Shown here: positions 29,097 to 37,296 of the stretch, piece after piece | How the letters are laid out: the number at the start of each line of letters is the position of its first letter | Position numbering within the stretch: position 1 is the stretch's first letter | Assembly: GCA_029212885.1 (NCBI GenBank) | Contig: JARGPC010000009.1 | Coordinates: 1-64,000 of the forward strand | Direction: 5' to 3' | Origin: Coxiellaceae bacterium | Lineage (GTDB): Bacteria > Pseudomonadota > Gammaproteobacteria > Coxiellales > Coxiellaceae | Length of the DNA stretch: 64,000 bases | Made by a program: the position numbers and the translations under genes | The notes under the pieces: generated by a model | Seen by the model: only the letters and a program-made list of their open reading frames with translations | What the model was told of the DNA's origin: nothing | The model's database searches: none

Positions 29097-30168
29097 CCTT
29101 TAATAATTTTACTTTTTGACCTTCACGCATAAAATTAACACCAGCGATTACCACACGGTCGTTAGGTTTAAGTCCATCGGTGACTTCTATTGAGTTTTTT
29201 CTTAATGTACCTGTCGTTACTGGTTGTTTTTTTAGCTTAAGATCTTGAGTCACCAGCCAGACATATGACTGTTGATTTGTGCCGGAGAATACAGCGCTGA
29301 CGGGGAGGTCGTAGTACGCTTTGTAATCGAATTTTTCATTAGATATTTTGGCATGCACTGTCACGCTCATGCCGGGTAGTACATTCAAACCCTTGGGTTG
29401 ATCCATGGTAAATGTTACGGCATAAGTTTGCGTGTCTGTATCTGATTGTGAGGCAAATTCTTTAAATTTAAGTGGAAAGGTTTTATTAGGATAAGCATCA
29501 AATTTCACTACAACTGTTGAGCGTGGACCGGTTCGTTTGCCTTTTTCGGATTCTTTGAGTTTTAGCATGAACTTTTCTGGTACGTGTGTTTCTATATCCA
29601 ATCTTTCGATGTCATGTAGTGACATCATGACTTGCTTAGCTTTGACTTGTTCGTGGTTCTCGACATAGGTATCTGCAACGATGCCATCAAATGGGGCATG
29701 TAATGTGCTGTGTTTTAGGTTGCGTTCCGCAGTGCTTAAGTTGGCTGCAGATATTTGATAGTTTGATTGTAATTTATCATATTCAGATTTTGAAATATAA
29801 TTGCCTTTTATTAACTCTTTTCCTCGTGAATATTGCACTTTATTTAAATCATTGCGTGCTTTCCACTGTTGTACTTTGTCATTAAATGGAATTTGATCAA
29901 GTTGAGCTAACAGACGCCCTTGTTTTACCACTTCGCCTTTTTTTATTGGGAATTTAACTAATTTTCCGGCAACCTCGAATGACAGGTCTGCTTGTTTTGA
30001 AGGCAGTACTTTGCCTGGGAAGTAACGCTCTAGTGTCGATTGGCTATCCCCTAGTAAAATAGATTTAACTGGGCGTGGAAGTTCTGGTTTTTTCTCATCA
30101 TCCTTACTGCAGGCTGAAATAGATATGACTAAGCTTAGTATGATTGTTGTGTTAAGTAGTCGTCTCAT
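29080..30168 (-). CDS. RND efflux periplasmic adaptor lipoprotein
   Basis: This 362-residue membrane fusion protein links the RND pump to an outer membrane channel. A signal peptide ends in a lipobox (SISAC, Cys20), so it should be anchored as a lipoprotein. The first strands PGKVLPSKQADLSFEVAGKLVKFPIKKGEVVKQGRLLAQLD form the lipoyl half; a hairpin helix follows, then NLKHSTLHAPFDGIVADTYVENHEQVKAKQ, and barrel and membrane-proximal domains. It overlaps the K+ channel gene upstream by four bases and the pump downstream by 17. Confidence 0.92.
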   Translation of the reverse strand: MRRLLNTTIILSLVISISACSKDDEKKPELPRPVKSILLGDSQSTLERYFPGKVLPSKQADLSFEVAGKLVKFPIKKGEVVKQGRLLAQLDQIPFNDKVQQWKARNDLNKVQYSRGKELIKGNYISKSEYDKLQSNYQISAANLSTAERNLKHSTLHAPFDGIVADTYVENHEQVKAKQVMMSLHDIERLDIETHVPEKFMLKLKESEKGKRTGPRSTVVVKFDAYPNKTFPLKFKEFASQSDTDTQTYAVTFTMDQPKGLNVLPGMSVTVHAKISNEKFDYKAYYDLPVSAVFSGTNQQSYVWLVTQDLKLKKQPVTTGTLRKNSIEVTDGLKPNDRVVIAGVNFMREGQKVKLLKDAHIE

Positions 30169-30833
30169 TCTATTTTTCCTTTTTGCGCAATAAACGAACC
30201 GACTAATTGCGCGATTAAAATGGTGAGGTATATTTGCCCTAAAGCAGCTTCGACCCAGGCGAATGTTCGTGCAACATTCGATAGCGGCGTTATGTCGCCA
30301 TAACCCAGTGTTGTTAGCGTGACAAAGCTGTAGTAGGTATAAATTTGTAGCATTGAGTCTTTGTGTAGTAAATGATGAAAATTGAATGCTTGTTTGCTAC
30401 TGACATCTATAAGCCAAAATATATTGGCAAATACTAACCCAAGTAATAAGTAGCTCGCAGCTGCACCAAAGAGTACATTGGCTGTTACTCTTCTTTTTTC
30501 AAGTGTTGAGTATAAGCAAATAAAAGTAATAGCAGCAAAAAATAATATGATTAATGAGATGCGAAACATTTGTACCGACTTAGGTACAGAAACCATATCA
30601 CTAAAGCCAGATATGATAATCACAGCTATGCCTAGGAATATACCAATTACTATAATAGTTTTATTGTGGTTGTTGAGAGTAAATAGACTGACAGCCACAA
30701 GAATAATCAAAAAAATACTGTTAGTTAAGGTTAGTGATGATTCGCTTAGGAATGCATTGGCAAAGAAAAATACCAATAAGGCAATAAACAAGTAAAAAAA
30801 TTGATGCTTAATCACATGATTTTTTTTTGACAT
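30165..30833 (-). CDS. Potassium channel protein
   Basis: This 222-residue membrane protein has six or seven predicted membrane segments and one pore loop. The selectivity filter TLGYGD is at 175-180 within YYSFVTLTTLGYGDITPLS, and the final helix is WVEAALGQIYLTILIAQLVGSFI. It therefore belongs to the two-pore-helix ion channel family, with extra N-terminal helices but without a visible RCK/TrkA domain. It lies between a pilus TPR lipoprotein and the RND adaptor, overlapping the latter by four bases. K+ flow is inferred from the filter. Confidence 0.88.
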   Translation of the reverse strand: MSKKNHVIKHQFFYLFIALLVFFFANAFLSESSLTLTNSIFLIILVAVSLFTLNNHNKTIIVIGIFLGIAVIIISGFSDMVSVPKSVQMFRISLIILFFAAITFICLYSTLEKRRVTANVLFGAAASYLLLGLVFANIFWLIDVSSKQAFNFHHLLHKDSMLQIYTYYSFVTLTTLGYGDITPLSNVARTFAWVEAALGQIYLTILIAQLVGSFIAQKGKIE

Positions 30834-30853
30834 GCTTGTGCTCCATGCATTAA

Positions 30854-31603
30854 TCAGCTATGTGTTGGGGCTCTCATTTCATTAAAACGTAAGTTTACTA
30901 TTTTGTTACCTGATGAAATGCGTCCATGGTTGCGGGTCACTTTTGCTAACTGAATTGCGAGAGCATTCGAGTCTCTGTTTGGTTCGTGCATTGTTACATA
31001 GCGTTTTAAGCAATTGCGTGCAGTTACATAATCTTTATTTTCAAAGCTGAGTTGGCCCAGGTGCAGTAATGCATTGGGAAGGTTCGGGTCATTTAGCAAG
31101 GCTTTCTGGAAATAGTGCATAGCTTCTGTTTTGTCGGGTATTTGTAATGCGCAGATCCCTGCATTTTCATAGGCACTACCGTCTTGTGTATATCTGGGTT
31201 TTGATACAGCAAGATTAAACTGTTTTATAGCTTGCTTATATTTACCGTTACGGCATAAAAAAGTTCCGTAGTTATTATGCGTTTCGCCTGAATCTGGTGC
31301 TAGGTCTATAGCTTTGCGGAACTCTTGATCTGCTAGGCCTTCTTTGCCAGTGACCTCATGATAATAGGCCATAGCATACCAGCTCGCTGGTAGCTCTGGA
31401 GAGGCTTGTAATGCGGCCATGAATTTTTGTTTAGCTAGGGCTGACTCCCCCTTGTCCAAATATGCCACACCCAGCTGTATATTTGATGTGCTAGTTTCAT
31501 AGTTGGTAGTTGATAATGCCTGCTTGCTTTCATTGGTTGTTACACAGCCGGAAAGTGTTATGGCGCAACCGGTGACTATAATAAATGGTGTTAAATACCG
31601 CAT
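30854..31603 (-). CDS. pilF: Type IV pilus TPR lipoprotein (PilW/PilF, pilotin type)
   Basis: This 249-residue lipoprotein has a signal peptide with the lipobox LSGC near residue 20 and four to five TPR units (IQLGVAYLDKGESALAKQKFMAAL, SWYAMAYYHEVTGKEGLADQEFRKAI, THNNYGTFLCRNGKYKQAIKQFNLAV, NALLHLGQLSFENKDYVTARNCLKRYV). Such proteins bring the PilQ secretin to the outer membrane and help it assemble. The stop of pilQ and this start overlap (TAATG), supporting the functional link. The PilF/PilW names are used for the same protein in different genera. Confidence 0.9.
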   Translation of the reverse strand: MRYLTPFIIVTGCAITLSGCVTTNESKQALSTTNYETSTSNIQLGVAYLDKGESALAKQKFMAALQASPELPASWYAMAYYHEVTGKEGLADQEFRKAIDLAPDSGETHNNYGTFLCRNGKYKQAIKQFNLAVSKPRYTQDGSAYENAGICALQIPDKTEAMHYFQKALLNDPNLPNALLHLGQLSFENKDYVTARNCLKRYVTMHEPNRDSNALAIQLAKVTRNHGRISSGNKIVNLRFNEMRAPTHS

Positions 31604-33345
31604 TACTTATTGCCCTCTTGTGACGATTTGTTAGTGGCTGCTTTTTTAGCTTGTTTGTTGTCTTTATGCAGAGCTAGCTGTTTTTTCTTTAGTTCTTTTG
31701 CTTTTTCTGCTTTTAGTTTTTTTTGTCGCTCGCGCTCGCGGTACGCTTGTTTTCTTTGCTCTTCGTATTTGTAATATTCAGCCCAGCGTTCTTGGCGTTG
31801 ATGCTTTTTTTGTTCAGCTTCAGCGCGCTCTTGTTCTTTCTTCTTTTCACTGGCATTAGATTCATCTTCGATTTCTTCACGATCTTCATTGTTAAGTGTG
31901 AGCTTAGGTTTAATGCCGTGATTAAGTTGATTCGGATTGTTGATTATTCGTGGTGTTAAGAATACCAGCAATTCTTTTTTATTGTTTCGAATCTGTGTAT
32001 GGCGGAAGAAAAATCCAACGATCGGGAGATCACCTAGCCAAGGTACTTTTTCAACAATTTTCTCGCTGGTGTGCGTGAATACGCCACCAAGTACAACGGT
32101 CTGTCCATTGTTGAGTAGTACTTGTGAGCTTTCTTCTTCGGTATCAATTGGCACGACCTGCTGTCCATCGATACTAACGGTTCCTGTTGCTACTTTGTCA
32201 CGTGTAACTTTCATGGTTAAAATGACACGGTTATCTGGAGTGACTTGTGGTTTTACAGTCAAGCTGAGTGTTGCATTTTTAAATTCAATGTTTGTTGCGC
32301 CACTAGAGGTCGAGGCCTGGTAAGGAATTTCTTGTCCTTCTTGAATGTGGGCTTCGTGTTGATCTGAAGTGATGACGCGAGGACTACCAATGATCTCAGC
32401 ATGTCCTTCTTTCTCCATTGCTGACAGCTCTGAGTCTAAGAAGAAGCTACCGAAGTTAAGAGCAGCTAATGCGATTGTAGCTGGCGAGGCAAACAAAGTT
32501 GTGGCGGGTAGGTTAAAGTTTAATCGATCTGTGATCGGTGTCACTTCGGGGACATTGATGCCGCTGGCAATTTGGTTGGCGCCAGCAAACTTACCAGAGA
32601 GGTGATTGCTTATAGTTAAACCAAACCTTGAGCCAAATTCTTTTTCGTAAGGTTTGTCGAGCGTAACCATGCGGGCTTCAATTTCAACCTGCTTTACTGG
32701 TTGGTCCAGACGGCGAATTAAGCTTTTGACACCTGCAATACGTGCAACATTATCCTTTAGCCACACAGTGTTGGTGCGTTCGTCATAACTGACTTGTCCG
32801 CGTGATGATAGTAAGCTGACATTTTCTTTTTTCAGCATCTCAACGATATCTTTGGCTTTGGAATAGTTGAGGTGTACTAATGCGGTCGTTTGTGGTTCGA
32901 GCTGTTCAATTTTTTGGTGTACTTCGAGCTCTTTAATTTCTCTTGCCGCCATGGCATCAATAGGGCCAATCATTGTTATACGGCCAACCTGTTGGCGTGA
33001 TAAACCTTGCGATTTCAGGATTACGCGTAAGGCTTGTGTCCAGGGAACATCCTTTAAATGGATTGACATTGATCCTTTAACTTCATCACTAATAACAAAA
33101 TTTGAATGACTGAACTGCGCTAGAATCTGTAGTAATTTGCGCGTTTCGATATTTTGAAAATTCAAAGTTATTTTTTTTGATGATGATAGTGGGGCATAAC
33201 CGCTAGGGCTAAGTGGCCGCGCTTTGAGTGTAACAGTTGAGGAGTAACCTGCGGTTTTATCGGCTGCTCCAGCATAGCTTATCCCGCAGCTGATACACAT
33301 TGATAGTATCATTGAGGAAGCTAAAGTTAGGCGGCGTGTTATCAT
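31603..33345 (-). CDS. pilQ: Type IV pilus secretin
   Basis: The outer membrane channel through which the pilus emerges. The 580-residue protein has a signal peptide, an STN-type domain (KITLNFQNIETRKLLQILAQFS, about 55-120), an N1/secretin short domain (VHLNYSKAKDIVEMLKK) and the secretin barrel (VEIEARMVTLDKPYEKEFGSRFG through VPWLGDLPIVGFFFRHT...ELLVFLTPRII). I see no AMIN domain, which most PilQ proteins carry at the N-terminus. After the barrel come about 105 highly charged residues rich in Lys, Glu and Arg, an unusual tail. It starts one base after pilP. Confidence 0.93.
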   Translation of the reverse strand: MITRRLTLASSMILSMCISCGISYAGAADKTAGYSSTVTLKARPLSPSGYAPLSSSKKITLNFQNIETRKLLQILAQFSHSNFVISDEVKGSMSIHLKDVPWTQALRVILKSQGLSRQQVGRITMIGPIDAMAAREIKELEVHQKIEQLEPQTTALVHLNYSKAKDIVEMLKKENVSLLSSRGQVSYDERTNTVWLKDNVARIAGVKSLIRRLDQPVKQVEIEARMVTLDKPYEKEFGSRFGLTISNHLSGKFAGANQIASGINVPEVTPITDRLNFNLPATTLFASPATIALAALNFGSFFLDSELSAMEKEGHAEIIGSPRVITSDQHEAHIQEGQEIPYQASTSSGATNIEFKNATLSLTVKPQVTPDNRVILTMKVTRDKVATGTVSIDGQQVVPIDTEEESSQVLLNNGQTVVLGGVFTHTSEKIVEKVPWLGDLPIVGFFFRHTQIRNNKKELLVFLTPRIINNPNQLNHGIKPKLTLNNEDREEIEDESNASEKKKEQERAEAEQKKHQRQERWAEYYKYEEQRKQAYRERERQKKLKAEKAKELKKKQLALHKDNKQAKKAATNKSSQEGNK

Positions 33346-33346
33346 T

Positions 33347-33844
33347 CTATTTCTCCTGAATCGTCAGCGTAAATATACTGGAATAGGGGTTGTTTGCAGA
33401 TTTTTTTGTACTTAATTCAACGCCGTCATGTGAAATTTTATCTACGACGGCATTTTGTTTTCCAACATGTGCACCGATTGTTAATGCATGCATTTGGCCA
33501 TCTTCTGCTTCAATGATCGCCCATTTTTTATCGTCGCGAATAATGATGCCTACTAGCTTTAGTTTATTAATATCTGTGTTTTTCAGCAATATGTTGGCCG
33601 TAGATTTTTTTATTACGATGGTGTCTTTGAATGGACTTTGTTTTTTGTTGGCAGAGTAAGTGACTGCTGGAATGGTTTTTTTGTCATCCGAGCTATTTTT
33701 TTTGAAGGGTAGGCGTTGTTTTAGCTCTGAGATGAATTGAGCGGCTGTTTGCTTCGCTTTGTTTTTATTATCATCACTGCAAGCAGTTAAAACGGTAATG
33801 CAGGATATAATGATGGCTGCCGTAGTGAAGAATTTTTTATTCAT
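33347..33844 (-). CDS. pilP: Type IV pilus inner membrane lipoprotein
   Basis: PilP links the PilMNO inner membrane complex to PilQ. The ATG at 33844 is preferred over a GTG at 33850 because AAGGGA lies at the right distance before it, giving 165 residues. The signal peptide ends in a lipobox (VLTAC). The C-terminal part has the HR-type beta domain: LKLVGIIIRDDKKWAIIEAEDGQMHALTIGAHVGKQNAVVDKISHDGVELS. It overlaps pilO by eight bases and abuts pilQ. Confidence 0.92.
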   Translation of the reverse strand: MNKKFFTTAAIIISCITVLTACSDDNKNKAKQTAAQFISELKQRLPFKKNSSDDKKTIPAVTYSANKKQSPFKDTIVIKKSTANILLKNTDINKLKLVGIIIRDDKKWAIIEAEDGQMHALTIGAHVGKQNAVVDKISHDGVELSTKKSANNPYSSIFTLTIQEK

Positions 33845-34427
33845 CTGCACTTCCCTTGGGTTGATATAGGTTCAATGTTACATCAAAATCAAGTGTGTTT
33901 TTCTTTTTATCTACAGGTTGTTTTAAAGAAAAATCACCGATAATAATTACTTGCTTGTAATTGGCGATGTCACTTAAAAAGCTGGCTGCTTGGTGATAGT
34001 TAGCAAGTGATTTTATTTTTAGTGGTGTAACGGTGTAGTGTTCGTATTCTTCAATTGGGGTGGCTTTGAACGACGTGATACGTATCCCAGAATTTTTGGC
34101 AGCTGATTGAATCGCATTGTTGAGCTCATGGGTTTTGTTTTTGCTTGGTAGCATGCTTGTTATTTTATCCAGCTGCTTTTGGTCGTTCTGCATGTTAATT
34201 TCTATTTGATGAAATTTGCGGTATTTGCGGAAGCTCTTGGTGTATTGTTGTTGTAATTCTTCAAAATACTGCTGTTCACGTTTAAGTTTTTTTAGCTTAC
34301 CACTGCCGATAAGAAAGTGCCCAAGAAATACGACAACAATAAATACCAATACGACAACAACAAGCTTGATAGACAATGGCCATTCTTCAATGTGGTTGAG
34401 CTTTAAATTACTTAGCTGGTTTGGCAT
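33837..34427 (-). CDS. pilO: Type IV pilus assembly protein
   Basis: PilO forms a heterodimer with PilN in the inner membrane. The 196-residue protein has a short cytoplasmic start, one membrane segment (LSIKLVVVVLVFIVVVFLGHFLI), a coiled coil (KKLKREQQYFEELQQQYTKSF) and a ferredoxin-like periplasmic domain ending IGDFSLKQPVDKKKNTLDFDVTLNLYQ. It overlaps pilN by 20 bases and pilP by eight, so translation is coupled along the operon. Confidence 0.92.
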   Translation of the reverse strand: MPNQLSNLKLNHIEEWPLSIKLVVVVLVFIVVVFLGHFLIGSGKLKKLKREQQYFEELQQQYTKSFRKYRKFHQIEINMQNDQKQLDKITSMLPSKNKTHELNNAIQSAAKNSGIRITSFKATPIEEYEHYTVTPLKIKSLANYHQAASFLSDIANYKQVIIIGDFSLKQPVDKKKNTLDFDVTLNLYQPKGSADE

Positions 34428-34980
34428 CTTTTTTCACTTTTGGTTTGCTGATATTTATGGTGGCGTTAAGGGTAAAAAGATTACTTCTGCTATCAGTGGT
34501 TTTGATTTCTTTAAGCTTGGCTTGTCCTAATAAATTCGATTTATTTAGAGCGCCGAGCAATTTAGAGATGGATTGAGTGCTGTTGGTTTCGCCTTTGATA
34601 ATTAACGTATTGCCATCTCGCTCAACGGACATAAGCTTTATATCGCTGGGTACTGATTGACTAATAACATTAAAAACACCAATGATAGCGTAGCGTGATT
34701 GTAGAATTGAGGTGAAATACACGAGTTGGTCGTTGACTTTTTTGGCTGGTTTCTCAATGGTTTCAAGTTTTTCAGCTTTTGTCATGATAGTCATTGACTG
34801 TTGATGCAGCAGGCCGTTTTCTATGCCTTGTTGTTTTAGCTTGTTGCTGATTAACCACGGCATAGCTGCACTAACAATGACTGCTAAGAGAGCAACGACA
34901 ACAAGCCAAGTCATAAATTGTTGGCGTTTTTGGGCGCGCTTGTTTTCGCGCCATGGTAATAAGTTGATATTACTGCTCAT
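34408..34980 (-). CDS. pilN: Type IV pilus assembly protein
   Basis: PilN binds PilM in the cytoplasm through its N-terminal peptide and pairs with PilO in the periplasm. I set the start at ATG 34980, which overlaps the pilM stop in ATGA form, so the protein is 190 residues. Its first residues, SSNINLLPWRENKR, are the conserved PilM-binding INLLPWR motif. One membrane helix follows (WLVVVALLAVIVSAAMPWL), then a periplasmic coiled coil and ferredoxin-like domain. Confidence 0.95.
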   Translation of the reverse strand: MSSNINLLPWRENKRAQKRQQFMTWLVVVALLAVIVSAAMPWLISNKLKQQGIENGLLHQQSMTIMTKAEKLETIEKPAKKVNDQLVYFTSILQSRYAIIGVFNVISQSVPSDIKLMSVERDGNTLIIKGETNSTQSISKLLGALNKSNLLGQAKLKEIKTTDSRSNLFTLNATINISKPKVKKDAKPAK

Positions 34981-36017
34981 GGCTTTTTCCTCATGGCCAG
35001 ACCGCATGCGAGTAGCGTAGAGGGCGAAATCAATTCGAAATTAGAGCTATCTAAGGTGCTATCGACATCCATTGTATTTAGTGGGTCGGCAATAATAACC
35101 TCTGAGCTTAACGAGTGTGCTAACAAGTCCTTTGATTCCTTGACGCAAGCAAGTGTGCCACTAAGCACTAAGCCAGCTATTGGCTGTTGTGGCTGTTGGG
35201 CTTGATAATATTGCCATTGGCGCTGTACTTGTTCGATCGCTTTGCGTAATTCATTGGTGCGATTTTCTTCAGGCATGGGTGTTGACTCGGTTGTAAATGC
35301 TGTTTCAATAACGGCTGATAGCCCTGTGCCTTCGACGTGTTGATGGTGGTGATAGGTTACTTGATCATTGCTGATCACAATAAATAAAATGTAACGTGAA
35401 TTAATATGTGCCATTGCTATAGGTTTATCTAGCCATTCTTTTGGCATATCAGGCTCTACTAGTGCTAAAGCTCGATGCAGTGCGAGGTAGTCGATATCAA
35501 CAATATTTGGCGGTAGTTTAGCTTTAGTGAAGGCATCAATACGTTTAGTTATTTGTGATTTACGGCCGGCAATCAGCAAAGCTTTTTTGGAATCTTTACC
35601 TGTTAGTGGCTCGTAATCTACCATGAGATCGTTACTGAGCTGTGTAAATGCTTGTTTAGCTTCATGCCGGGCTGCGGCCTCTTGTTGCGAATCGGTGAGT
35701 TTGGGGTCCAAGCGAATTAATTTGCTCATGGTTAATGCGGCGGGTGTGGCAATAGTGCTGCAGGCTTGTTTTAACTGAGCATGCTCTCTTAGCTCGTTTA
35801 GCGCTTCTATGAGTAAATCAGGTTTGGCTAATACTTCGTTGTTAAAGCTTTCATCGATTATTTGGCATGAAGAGAATCGTTTGAGTTTATATCGTTTGCC
35901 TTTTTGCTCTATCTCTAGAAGCAGTGCATATTTTGATGATACGTCGACACCGACCTGAGGACCATTATCATTTTTTTTACTGTTGTTTGACAGCTTTAAC
36001 CATTTGAATTTGGTCAT
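34977..36017 (-). CDS. pilM: Type IV pilus actin-like assembly protein
   Basis: A cytoplasmic actin-fold ATP-binding protein that carries the PilN tail and connects to the motors. The 346 residues begin with a Lys/Asn-rich segment, then VGVDVSSKYALLLEIEQKGKRYKL (phosphate 1 strand), TIATPAALTMSKLIRL, and MVDYEPLTGKDSKKALLIAGRKS. It is the first gene of a nine-gene leftward run in which nearly every junction overlaps. AGGA lies upstream of the ATG. The fimU-type gene diverges from it across 125 bases that must hold both promoters. Confidence 0.9.
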   Translation of the reverse strand: MTKFKWLKLSNNSKKNDNGPQVGVDVSSKYALLLEIEQKGKRYKLKRFSSCQIIDESFNNEVLAKPDLLIEALNELREHAQLKQACSTIATPAALTMSKLIRLDPKLTDSQQEAAARHEAKQAFTQLSNDLMVDYEPLTGKDSKKALLIAGRKSQITKRIDAFTKAKLPPNIVDIDYLALHRALALVEPDMPKEWLDKPIAMAHINSRYILFIVISNDQVTYHHHQHVEGTGLSAVIETAFTTESTPMPEENRTNELRKAIEQVQRQWQYYQAQQPQQPIAGLVLSGTLACVKESKDLLAHSLSSEVIIADPLNTMDVDSTLDSSNFELISPSTLLACGLAMRKKP

Positions 36018-36142
36018 ATTATATCCATGTCCTATTTGGGCTCCCTGAGTACACTAATAATATACCCTTAGTTTCAGACTATAATTTAGATAAGCATAGG
36101 AAACAACTATAAATTTTAATGATAAGAAGAGAAGGCAGGGAG

Positions 36143-36637
36143 ATGGTTAGTAGACTGAAAGCAATTACTTCAATAGAGGTGCTGATTGCGATTGCGATCG
36201 TAGCAGTGCTCGTTTCTTTAGCAATTCCACAATATTTTAATTACATCGAAGACGCAAGGATTCGTCATGCTGCTGAAGATTTGTATCACAAAACGATGTG
36301 GGCACGTTCAACAGCAATAAAAAATACGCAAAATGTAACAACGGTTGTACAAGCAGGAGGCAGTTGGTGTTACGGCTTCACAACCGCGGCGACGTGTGAC
36401 TGCAATACAGCAAACAGTTGTGCGTTGGGAGCATACACGAGTGGTGAATATCCGAACACCACTATGAGTGTATCTGGCATTGCGTCAAGTACCGTTTATG
36501 AGTCGACTCGTGGCACGATAACGGTACCTGGAACGTTAACACTAAGCTCTGGGGGGCAATCGGCTAGTGTAGTAATTAATAAAATGGGGCTGTCTAGAAT
36601 ATGTGGCACTAATATTTCGGGGATAAAAGCATGTTAG
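36143..36637 (+). CDS. fimU: FimU/GspH-type minor pilin
   Basis: The first gene of a rightward minor pilin cluster. I favour the ATG at 36143 over one at 36119 because AAGGCAGG lies before it, giving 164 residues with a seven-residue leader. The helix TSIEVLIAIAIVAVLVSLAIPQY has Glu at +5, but the cleavage site reads KA/IT rather than G/F. Four Cys sit in the head (SWCYG, TCDCNTANSC) and two at the end. The C-terminal VVINKMGLSRIC matches the GspH/FimT beta domain. A TATAAT at 36080-36085 may be its -10. It overlaps the next gene by seven bases. Confidence 0.8.
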   Translation: MVSRLKAITSIEVLIAIAIVAVLVSLAIPQYFNYIEDARIRHAAEDLYHKTMWARSTAIKNTQNVTTVVQAGGSWCYGFTTAATCDCNTANSCALGAYTSGEYPNTTMSVSGIASSTVYESTRGTITVPGTLTLSSGGQSASVVINKMGLSRICGTNISGIKAC

Positions 36638-37296
36638 GCATTCGACAAAATGGGCAAGGATTTACTTTGATTGAGCTAATGGTGGCATTAGCTGTGAGTT
36701 CCTTTGTGTTGTTGGGTGTCATTGGGTTGTATCTTGCGTCTTCTAAGCACAATAAGCTTACGATGGAATTGAGCAAGCTTGACTCGGAAATGCACAATGT
36801 GTTGAGTATGATTGAGGCTGATGTTCGACCGGCTGGTTATTGGGCTGGGGCTGGGTCGTCGACGACTAATCCATTTATGGTGACAGGTTCAACTGATTTG
36901 TATACCAATCCAGCAGAAGACTGCATTTTAACCACTTATGACAAAGATGGTGATGGTAATGTGGCGACCATAAGTTCAGCCAGTGATGATGAGCGCTATG
37001 GTTATCGTTTGGTCAATGGCGTTATCCAATATCGGCCCTGGGGTGCTGCATTTGATTGTAATGCGGCGACTAATGTATGGACGAATTTAACTGACCCAAA
37101 CATCACACAATATACGCAGTTTGTTGTCTCACCTTACTACTCATACGTTGATGTTGATGATGGTGGTGCAGGAACGGATATTTTGATTTTACGCAACATT
37201 ACTATACATGTCAGAGCGCAGGTAGCAGGTAAGCCAGGGACGGACAGAATATATATTAGAACTATACGGGTGCATAATGATAAATACGTACCATAA
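36631..37296 (+). CDS. pilW: PilW-type minor pilin
   Basis: This 221-residue prepilin has the leader MLGIRQNGQG and a canonical site G/FTLIELMVALAVSSFVLLGVIGLYLAS, then the PilW-type segment MIEADVRPAGYWAG. A DKDGDGNVAT stretch near residue 110 resembles an EF-hand-like calcium loop, a feature also known from pilus tip proteins. It overlaps its neighbours by 7 and 20 bases. In other bacteria PilW, with PilV and PilX, forms the priming complex at the pilus tip. Confidence 0.85.
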   Translation: MLGIRQNGQGFTLIELMVALAVSSFVLLGVIGLYLASSKHNKLTMELSKLDSEMHNVLSMIEADVRPAGYWAGAGSSTTNPFMVTGSTDLYTNPAEDCILTTYDKDGDGNVATISSASDDERYGYRLVNGVIQYRPWGAAFDCNAATNVWTNLTDPNITQYTQFVVSPYYSYVDVDDGGAGTDILILRNITIHVRAQVAGKPGTDRIYIRTIRVHNDKYVP

